Assembly (NCBI RefSeq): GCF_014643635.1
Contig: NZ_BMJV01000001.1
Coordinates: forward strand, 998,925 to 1,062,924
Source of the DNA: Salipiger pallidus
GTDB taxonomy: Bacteria > Pseudomonadota > Alphaproteobacteria > Rhodobacterales > Rhodobacteraceae
DNA length: 64,000 nt
Direction: 5' to 3'
The notes under the pieces are model-generated. The model was not told where the DNA came from. It made no database searches and saw only the letters and a program-made list of their open reading frames with translations. This document shows, piece after piece, positions 57,458-64,000 of the stretch. Position numbers and translations under genes: made by a program. Position 1 is the stretch's first letter. Each line of letters begins with the position of its first letter.

Positions 57458-60400
57458 TTGAGTATCCTTTTAATGACCCCAAACCGTGCCCCCGACACCA
57501 GAGAAGAAGCCGCCGCCAAGCTCCCTGCACTGCATGTGCTAATGGCAATGGGCTACACCTATGTCAGCTTGGGCGAGGCGCTGACGATGCGCGGGGCCGG
57601 CATGGGGGTGCTACTGGAAAGCGTGCTGCGGGCGCGCTTGAAACGGTATCGGTTTGATCATCGGGGGAAGTCCTGCGCCCTCTCCCCCGGCGGCATTGAC
57701 GAGGTGGTGCGGACCTTGAGCTCGACCGGCCTGACCGAAGGGCTGATCCAGGCGAACAAGGCCCTGACGTCGCATATCACCAAGGGGATCACCGTCACTG
57801 AGTTCGTCGATGGCGAGAAGACCAGCAAGACCATCCCGCTGATCGACTGGACCGATGTCGGGGCCAATGAGTTCCATGTGGTCGAGGAATTCAGCGTGCA
57901 GCGCCCTGGCGGGCTTGGCAGCTACCGCCCCGACATCGTGGTGTTCGTCAACGGCATCCCGCTGGCCGTCATCGAGGCCAAGCGCCCGGTTTCGACGACG
58001 CGCGACAAGGCTATGGTTGAAGAAGGCATCAGCCAGCACCTGCGCAACCAGCAGGGAGACGGCATTCAGGATCTCTACGCCTATTCGCAGCTGCTTCTGT
58101 CGATTTCCGGCTCGGAGGGGCTTTATGCGACCACCGGCACCAAGAAGAAGTTCTGGTCGATCTGGCGCGAGGAAGAGCTGCCAGAGACTGAGCTTTCGGC
58201 TATCCGCAATGCCAAGCTGACGCCTGACCAAGTGGACGGCCTCTTCGCCGAGCGCCCAGGATATGCCTTGGCCGACTACACGCGCCTGCACGCAGCGCCT
58301 GTTGCCGTAAGTGAGCAAGACAAGCTGATCATTGGGCTTCTGCGCCCCGACAGGCTGCTGGATTTCACGCGGCGCTTCATGTTCTTCGACAAGAAGCTCG
58401 GCAAGATCGTCGCCCGCTATCAACAGGTGCGTGGCACGAAGGCGATCATTGATCAGGTGTCCAAGAAGAAACCGGACGGCAGCCGCGAAGGCGGTGTGAT
58501 CTGGCACACGACAGGGTCAGGCAAGTCGAACCTGATGGTGTTCCTGACCAAAGCCCTGCTCGTCGAGCCGGAGCTGGCCGGCGCTAGGGTGATTGTCGTG
58601 ACCGATCGCGTTGATCTGGAAAAGCAGCTGGCGAGCACCTTCCTGACCGGTGGTGCCTTTGGCTCCGATGTGGCGACCAAGAAAGACGGCGAGAAGGCAA
58701 AGGTTCAGTCGGGGAAAGAACTGGCTGTTCGGATCGGCAGTGGTAGCGAGCGGATCATTTTCACCCTGCTGCAAAAATTCAACTCGGCGACCAAGCTTCC
58801 TGAGTGCCACAACCCCTCGGATCAGCTCATTGTGCTTGTCGATGAAGGGCACCGCAGCCAAGGGGGTGAAAACCACGAGAGGATGCGCAAGGCGCTGCCC
58901 AATGCCGCTTTCATCGCCTTCACGGGCACGCCCCTTCTGAAGGACGACAAGACCCGCAACAAGTTTGGGCCTATCCTGCACGCTTACACCATGCAGCGCG
59001 CTGTCGAAGACGGCGCTGTGACGCCATTGGTCTATGAGGAGCGGCAACCGGTTGTTGATATCAACGAAGCTGCAATCGACGCCTGGTTTGACAAGATCAC
59101 CAAAGGCCTGACGGACAGCCAGAAGTCAGACCTGAAAAAGAAGTTCTCCACCCGTGGCAGCATCTACCGCGCCGCCAACCGGATCGACCTCATCGCCTGG
59201 GATATCGCGGAGCATTTCAACGAGAACTTCAAGAAACTCGACCTGGGTCTGAAAGCGCAGCTCGCGACAGACTCGAAACTATCGGCGATCCGCTACAAGG
59301 CCGCGCTCGATGCGACCAATTTGGTGACCAGTGCCGTGGTGATCTCGGCCCCGGACACGCGCGAAGGCCACGAAGACACTGATGAGACCAAGACACCGGA
59401 AGTGCAGGCCTGGTGGAAGGCGAATGTCGGCAACGATCCCAAGACTTATGAAGATGGTATCATCGAGGATTTCAGCACGGATGGAGATCCGGACATCCTG
59501 ATTGTCGTTGACAAGCTGCTGACCGGGTTCGACGAGCCACGGAACGCCGTGCTCTATATCGACAAACATCTCAAGAGCCATAATCTCCTGCAGGCGATTG
59601 CCCGGGTCAACCGCTTGCACGAGGCGAAGAAGTTCGGCCTGCTTGTCGATTATCGCGGCATCCTTGCTGAACTCGACACCTCAATTCAGGACTATCAGGA
59701 TCTGGCCGCACAGACGCAGAGCGGCTACGACATTGAGGACCTTGCCGGAACGGTTGCCAACATGGCCACTGAATACAAGCGCCTACCCTCGCTACACGAC
59801 GCGCTCTGGGCCCTCTTCAAGCCGGTGAAGAACAAGCAGGACTGGGAGCAGTATCGCCAGCTCTTGACCCCGCGCCTGTCCGATGACGGCACTGGTCATA
59901 TGGTCGACGACAACCAAAAGATCCGGGAGGATTTCTATGAGGCACTGACCGAATTCGGCATGTGTCTCCAACTCGCCCTGTCCTCTCGCGCATTCTTCGA
60001 TGATGGCGCGTTCGATGAAGCACAGATACGGACCTACAAGCGTGATCTGAAGTTCTTCACCGAGCTGCGAACGCAGGCGAAGCGGGACGCACAGGAAACC
60101 GTCGACTTCTCTGAATACGAACAGCAGATTCGCAAAATGGTCGACACGCAAGTGATCGGTCAGGATATCAAGGACCCGCCCGGTGTTCTTCAGGTTGGCA
60201 CGCTTGGAGAAGACGACCCCGAGAGCTGGTCTGATGAGAAGACTCGCACCGAGGCCGACCTCATCAAGACCCGGATCCGGAAGACGATCGAGCAGGATCT
60301 GATCGACGATCCCTATGCCAAGCGGGTTTTCTCCGAGCTCCTCAGGGACGCCATTCGTCAAGCAGAGGCGCTGTTCGACCATCCGGACAAGCAATACGTG

Positions 60401-60754
60401 CTATTCAAAGACCTTCAGGAACAAGTCGACCAACGCAAAACACCTGGTGTCCCCGATCGCTTTGACGGGCACCCCAAGGCTCAGTCCTATTTTGGGGTGC
60501 TGCGAGTCGAGACAGAGGGTTTCGAGGCCGAACTCACCGAAGAACGCATGGTCGAAGAGGCGTTTCACATCGACGAGACTGTCGAGAACGCGGTCAAGAC
60601 GCACTCAATCAATCCCGGCAACATCGAAGGCGAGATCCGGAAACAACTTTTACCCCACTATTTCAAGGTGCTCGGTGGCCTTGACGCGGCCAAGTCGCTC
60701 ATAGATGAAATCGTGGCAATCTTCCGCGCGGGCCGGACCAAGGGAGCCCAATGA
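57458..60754 (+). CDS. hsdR: Type I restriction enzyme subunit HsdR
   Basis: A translocating endonuclease of about 1093 to 1098 residues. The N-terminal PD-(D/E)XK nuclease has Asp159 (YRPDIVVFVNG) and Glu173-X-Lys175 (PLAVIEAKRP). The helicase shows Walker A TTGSGKS (351-357), a DEGHR box (462-466) and FTGTP (near 488). The C-terminal part, with EQDLIDDPYAKRVFSELLRD, binds the methylase core. The start is either TTG at 57458 or ATG at 57473 (MTPNRAPDTREEAAAKLP); neither has a strong ribosome site. It overlaps the following gene by four bases. Confidence 0.96.
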   Translation: MSILLMTPNRAPDTREEAAAKLPALHVLMAMGYTYVSLGEALTMRGAGMGVLLESVLRARLKRYRFDHRGKSCALSPGGIDEVVRTLSSTGLTEGLIQANKALTSHITKGITVTEFVDGEKTSKTIPLIDWTDVGANEFHVVEEFSVQRPGGLGSYRPDIVVFVNGIPLAVIEAKRPVSTTRDKAMVEEGISQHLRNQQGDGIQDLYAYSQLLLSISGSEGLYATTGTKKKFWSIWREEELPETELSAIRNAKLTPDQVDGLFAERPGYALADYTRLHAAPVAVSEQDKLIIGLLRPDRLLDFTRRFMFFDKKLGKIVARYQQVRGTKAIIDQVSKKKPDGSREGGVIWHTTGSGKSNLMVFLTKALLVEPELAGARVIVVTDRVDLEKQLASTFLTGGAFGSDVATKKDGEKAKVQSGKELAVRIGSGSERIIFTLLQKFNSATKLPECHNPSDQLIVLVDEGHRSQGGENHERMRKALPNAAFIAFTGTPLLKDDKTRNKFGPILHAYTMQRAVEDGAVTPLVYEERQPVVDINEAAIDAWFDKITKGLTDSQKSDLKKKFSTRGSIYRAANRIDLIAWDIAEHFNENFKKLDLGLKAQLATDSKLSAIRYKAALDATNLVTSAVVISAPDTREGHEDTDETKTPEVQAWWKANVGNDPKTYEDGIIEDFSTDGDPDILIVVDKLLTGFDEPRNAVLYIDKHLKSHNLLQAIARVNRLHEAKKFGLLVDYRGILAELDTSIQDYQDLAAQTQSGYDIEDLAGTVANMATEYKRLPSLHDALWALFKPVKNKQDWEQYRQLLTPRLSDDGTGHMVDDNQKIREDFYEALTEFGMCLQLALSSRAFFDDGAFDEAQIRTYKRDLKFFTELRTQAKRDAQETVDFSEYEQQIRKMVDTQVIGQDIKDPPGVLQVGTLGEDDPESWSDEKTRTEADLIKTRIRKTIEQDLIDDPYAKRVFSELLRDAIRQAEALFDHPDKQYVLFKDLQEQVDQRKTPGVPDRFDGHPKAQSYFGVLRVETEGFEAELTEERMVEEAFHIDETVENAVKTHSINPGNIEGEIRKQLLPHYFKVLGGLDAAKSLIDEIVAIFRAGRTKGAQ

Positions 60755-61482
60755 CCGTCGATCCTGTTCTGACCTATGGCGGACAGACCCTCTCCTATCG
60801 GGTGCAGACCGATGGCTCTCGGACAACGAAGATCGCCATCCACGTCGAGCCAGACGGAGAAGTCATCGTTGATGCGCCAGAAGACGCAGAACCAGCAGAG
60901 GTCCGCAGGGCGGTGCACAAGCGTGCTCGTTGGGTCTTTACCCAGGTCGAGAAGGCAAGAGAGCGTTTCAGGCATGTGCGAGACAAGGAGTATGTGTCTG
61001 GCGAGGAGGTCCTGTATCTGGGCCGCCGATACGTTCTGAAAGTCATCAAGGACGACACGCACCGTGGCGCGGTGAAGCTGAAAGGAAATCGCCTCGAAGT
61101 TCCCAGCCGTTCGGGCTCGCCTGACAGCGTCAGTGCAGGTGTCTGGGCATGGTATCGTCTGAAGGCACGAGACTACTTCGACCGGAGGCTTGCCGAATGG
61201 GAACAGAAGCTGCCTTGGGTCAACGGTCGCCCGCCGTTTCACCTGAAAGAGATGGAGAAGCGCTGGGGGAGCTGCACGACCGATGGGACCATCATTCTTA
61301 ATCCTCACCTGATAAAGGCGCCGCGAGAGTGCATAGACTACGTGATTCTGCACGAATTGGCGCATCTCCGGCATCACAACCACAGCCCTGCGTTTTGGAA
61401 GACCATTTCGCACGAGGATCCCGACTGGCAGCGCAAAAAGGCTATACTTGATGCTGCCGCAGAGCAGCTCACAGTGAAGTAG
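60751..61482 (+). CDS. YgjP-like (SprT/M48-type) metallopeptidase
   Basis: A 243-residue protein with a zinc-protease motif HELAH (201-205) and a third ligand His211 (HELAHLRHHNHSPAFW). The upstream block EMEKRWGSCTTDGTIILNPH is the signature of the YgjP/DUF45 family. Its ATG overlaps the hsdR stop (ATGA). Family members commonly follow hsdR in type I loci. A role in regulating HsdR by proteolysis has been suggested for such loci only by analogy to ClpXP control of HsdR. Confidence 0.9.
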   Translation: MTVDPVLTYGGQTLSYRVQTDGSRTTKIAIHVEPDGEVIVDAPEDAEPAEVRRAVHKRARWVFTQVEKARERFRHVRDKEYVSGEEVLYLGRRYVLKVIKDDTHRGAVKLKGNRLEVPSRSGSPDSVSAGVWAWYRLKARDYFDRRLAEWEQKLPWVNGRPPFHLKEMEKRWGSCTTDGTIILNPHLIKAPRECIDYVILHELAHLRHHNHSPAFWKTISHEDPDWQRKKAILDAAAEQLTVK

Positions 61483-61693
61483 CCATAAGAAATGTCTAAG
61501 CTAGGATTACACAGCGCACGGTAGAACGTGACCTGTTCCTCTGAAAAGATCACGGATGCGAATACTTTTTGCTCAGCATTCACGCATCGGATGGGCAAAC
61601 TGCTTGAAGCACCTCCTTATCAACGAACTGTAAGATCACTTTCGGCCATTGATGGTTACGGTAACCCGGCACCAAAATACCCGGATCATTTCA

Positions 61694-62596
61694 ATGGACT
61701 TCACTACGCTTCGCTACTTCCATGAAACTGCCAGATCGCGGTCGATCCGCAGGGCAGCAGAGGTCCTGCACGTCACTCCATCTTCGGTCAGCCGCGCCAT
61801 CTCAGGCCTTGAACATGACGTTGGAGCACCACTGTTCGAACGAAGTCGGCGTGGCATGACCCTTACTGCAGCCGGGATCCTTCTGTCCCGACATACCCAG
61901 CGCACCTTTCGAGAGTTCGACCGCGTCCGCGACGCCATCGACGACCTGCGTGGCCTTCATCGCGGCAATGTCACGCTCTACGCCGCCGAGGGACTGGTGG
62001 CCGAGTTCCTACCCGCCGTCATAAGTGACTTCGCTGCGCGCCACCCGCAGATCGGCTTCGAGATCCGTTTCGATTCGACCGATGGCATCGTCGGCGCACT
62101 GATTGACGACGTGGCCGACATCGGGATCACCTTCAACGGGCCAGCCCGTAACGACATCGCAACCGTGACCGAGCATATCGAACCGATCTGTTGCCTTGTC
62201 CGGCCCGGCCACCCGCTTGCCGAGCTCTCCAGACCACAGCTTGCTGACGTTTTGGGATGGCCGCTGGCGCTGCCGGAGACATCTTTTGGGATGCGCCGTA
62301 TGGTCGATGTGGCGATCGCGCGCAGCTCAGGGGTGCCGCGCATCGCAATCAACACCAATTCGCTGGAGCTGACCAAGCGGGTTGCCATGACCGGCGACGC
62401 AGTCGCCTTCATGCCCGGTTTCATGGTGCACAAAGACATAGCGGCAGGGCGGTTGCTCGCGCTGCGTCTTAACTGTCCCGATCTCGAAGAGGCGCGCGTG
62501 TCGGTCTGTGTTCACCGCGACCGGGAACTGTCCTTCGCCGCAAAGGCGTTGTCATCGCTTCTCACCTCACATTTCCGGGCGCTCGGCGCGGGCTAG
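61694..62596 (+). CDS. LysR-family transcriptional regulator
   Basis: A 300-residue LysR protein starting MDFTTLRYFHETARSRSIRR, with the HTH AAEVLHVTPSSVSRAISGLE. The effector domain has LYAAEGLVAEFLPAVISDFA and GDAVAFMPGFMVHKDIAAGR. A frame upstream to 61649 is open but less likely, since the usual LysR opening is at 61694. It is followed in the same direction by a binding protein and a RutB-like gene, which it probably controls. Confidence 0.93.
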   Translation: MDFTTLRYFHETARSRSIRRAAEVLHVTPSSVSRAISGLEHDVGAPLFERSRRGMTLTAAGILLSRHTQRTFREFDRVRDAIDDLRGLHRGNVTLYAAEGLVAEFLPAVISDFAARHPQIGFEIRFDSTDGIVGALIDDVADIGITFNGPARNDIATVTEHIEPICCLVRPGHPLAELSRPQLADVLGWPLALPETSFGMRRMVDVAIARSSGVPRIAINTNSLELTKRVAMTGDAVAFMPGFMVHKDIAAGRLLALRLNCPDLEEARVSVCVHRDRELSFAAKALSSLLTSHFRALGAG

Positions 62597-62738
62597 GCTG
62601 CGTGTTGTGTTTTGCGCAACGCCAGCGTGCGACATTGGCACTTTTTGGCGCCGCAGACTCGGATAGGCTGTTGTCATCCGGCCCACTGGCTCACCAGCAA
62701 GAGGCCGGCACAAAACAGCGATCCAACAGGAGAAGTCC

Positions 62739-63752
62739 ATGACACACCCGTCCCTGGGCCGGCGGAGCTTTATGCTCGGCCTTGCCGGTCTGTCCGGCAC
62801 CGCAGGCCTCGGCATGCCTGGTTTTGCCCACGCCGCCACGCCCGCCCGTATTTCTGAGGCCATCCACCTCGGTCTCTACATGCCGCTCTATGCCGCGATG
62901 AACGGCGGCTTCTTCGAAAAGCATGGACTGACCCCCGATCTCAAGACCGCGGGCGGTATCGCCCAGCCTGTCCCCGCGCTGCTGTCGAATGCTGCGGATT
63001 TCGCCGTCACCGGCACGGGCATGTCGATCAATGCCACCGTCGAGGGCGCGCAGATGGTCAACGTCGCCAAGATCGCCGGGATGATCTCGGTCTGGGTCGT
63101 GGCAAAGCCCGGCATCACCTTCAACGGGCCCGAGGATTTCGCCGGCAAGACCGTCGCCACGCTGAAATTCCCGTCCAACACCTACACCACGCCGTTCTAC
63201 GCGATGAAGCAGGCCGGCATGGACCCGGAAGCCGATGTCACCTGGCTTCAGCTGCCCTTCGGTGCGCAGCTTCAGGCGGTCGTCGACGGGCGGGCCGATT
63301 TCGCCACCGTCTTCGAATGGGACGCCTCAATCGGCGCGACGCAGTTCGATCTCGAGGTGGTCTATTCGCTGGGCGAGGCGCTCGGGCCGGTGGTGTTCTC
63401 GTCGTCCTTCGTGACCGCAGACTTCCTCGAACAGAACCCCGAAGCGGTGCAGGCCTATTGCAACGCCATCGCCGATGCGCAGCGCGCACTGCACGAGGAT
63501 GAGCAACTTTTCATCGACGTCGCGGCCAAGGAGTTCCCGCAGATCGATCCCGAGGTGATCGCCGCCGCGCGTCCGCGCTTCTTCGGCGAGGTGCCGCTGG
63601 TGCCGCGCAACCCGACCATCAGCGCGCAGGAATGGCGCACGCTGGTCGACCACGAGGCCGGTGCAGGCACGCTGCGCGAAGATTTGCCCTACGAGCAGAT
63701 GGTCGACAACAGCTTCGCCGAGAAAGCCGCGCAGGAGTTTGGCCTGTCATGA
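62739..63752 (+). CDS. ABC transporter binding protein, NMT1/THI5-like
   Basis: A 337-residue periplasmic receptor. The ATG at 62739 follows AGGAGAAG. The signal has a Tat-like RRSFMLGLAGL and ends GFAHA. The mature protein shows IHLGLYMPLYAAMNGGFFEK and TVATLKFPSNTYTTPFYAMK, typical of the NMT1/SsuA-like group that binds pyrimidines, taurine or nitriles. The RutB-like gene that follows with an ATGA overlap suggests a pyrimidine breakdown compound as ligand. Confidence 0.9.
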   Translation: MTHPSLGRRSFMLGLAGLSGTAGLGMPGFAHAATPARISEAIHLGLYMPLYAAMNGGFFEKHGLTPDLKTAGGIAQPVPALLSNAADFAVTGTGMSINATVEGAQMVNVAKIAGMISVWVVAKPGITFNGPEDFAGKTVATLKFPSNTYTTPFYAMKQAGMDPEADVTWLQLPFGAQLQAVVDGRADFATVFEWDASIGATQFDLEVVYSLGEALGPVVFSSSFVTADFLEQNPEAVQAYCNAIADAQRALHEDEQLFIDVAAKEFPQIDPEVIAAARPRFFGEVPLVPRNPTISAQEWRTLVDHEAGAGTLREDLPYEQMVDNSFAEKAAQEFGLS

Positions 63753-64000
63753 AGGATCTGAAGGATACGCGCCGGCTGGAATTGCCGGCGCTTCCCGAGC
63801 CGGTGACGCTCGACCCCTCCTCCACCGCGCTCATCGTGGTGGACATGCAGAACGCCTATGCGGCAAGCGGCGGCTACCTCGACATCGCCGGCTTCGACCT
63901 GTCGGGCATCGACGCGGTGAATGCCAATGTCGCGACGCTGGCACAGATGTGCCGCGACAGGGGCGTGCAGGTGGTGTTCCTGCAGAACGGCTGGGACGCG
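63749..64000 (+). CDS. rutB: RutB-like isochorismatase-family amidohydrolase, partial
   Basis: The first 84 residues are visible and the gene continues past the window. STALIVVDMQNAYAASGGYL holds the isochorismatase catalytic Asp and matches RutB, which hydrolyses ureidoacrylate (peroxyureidoacrylate) in uracil degradation. VVFLQNGWD is equally RutB-like. It is coupled to the binding-protein gene by a four-base overlap. Other isochorismatase-family ureidohydrolases remain possible until the rest is seen. Confidence 0.8.
   Translation, partial: MKDLKDTRRLELPALPEPVTLDPSSTALIVVDMQNAYAASGGYLDIAGFDLSGIDAVNANVATLAQMCRDRGVQVVFLQNGWDA

Overview
The window is high-GC alphaproteobacterial chromosome, most likely Rhodobacteraceae (Roseobacter group). 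This rests on recognised families and gene orders, not on a database search: a ChvE/GguA/GguB sugar transporter beside a GbpR-type LysR regulator, a class A beta-lactamase divergent from AmpR, tight ATGA-coupled operons, and P4-type integrases with relics typical of marine alphaproteobacteria. No tRNA, rRNA or CRISPR array was seen.

Layout. 1-6161: a TRAP transporter (dctPQM, minus strand, dctM cut by the window edge) is divergent from a fused HyuA-HyuB (5-oxoprolinase/hydantoinase) enzyme. 6183-8234: paired hairpins, a decayed P4-type integrase and a decayed DUF3987-like gene. 8235-19446: a long minus-strand operon (dipeptide-type ABC transporter, alpha/beta hydrolase, gamma-glutamyltransferase, AbrB-family membrane protein, M20 amidohydrolase) headed by a divergent IclR regulator. 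With the 5-oxoprolinase it suggests use of gamma-glutamyl or other small amide compounds. 19447-23150: transposon debris (a frameshifted IS5-like element, a recombinase C-terminus, IstB and HTH scraps) around one intact secreted alpha/beta hydrolase. 23152-28134: an Lrp regulator, an Rrf2 regulator and a sulfate ABC transporter operon that contains an 84-residue membrane protein between its two permease genes.

28526-41955: a complete oxidative sugar cluster. ChvE-GguA-GguB imports the sugar, GalM interconverts anomers, a Gfo/Idh/MocA dehydrogenase oxidises it, a lactonase opens the lactone and an IlvD/Edd dehydratase makes the 2-keto-3-deoxy acid. Two exits are encoded: dehydratase plus aldehyde dehydrogenase to 2-oxoglutarate (the pentose, L-arabinose route), and DgoK plus DgoA to pyruvate and glyceraldehyde 3-phosphate (the hexose, D-galactose route). 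A GbpR-type regulator sits divergently.

41973-49090: a broken IS3-like element with two short foreign insertions, a bla/ampR pair with a palindromic intergenic site, and an aminotransferase / internally deleted ProC / zinc alcohol dehydrogenase operon divergent from an Lrp regulator. 49375-51340: a decayed LysR gene fused to a truncated recombinase, with an AlpA-like excisionase relic beside it. 51956-61482: an intact P4-type integrase followed by a type I restriction-modification island (hsdM, hsdS, a DUF3800 protein, a possible nuclease-fold protein, a 46-codon gene, hsdR, a YgjP-like metallopeptidase). The genes between hsdS and hsdR are the best candidates for an undescribed function. 61694-64000: a LysR regulator, an NMT1/THI5-like binding protein and the start of a RutB-like amidohydrolase, probably a pyrimidine-related uptake and degradation locus that continues past the window.
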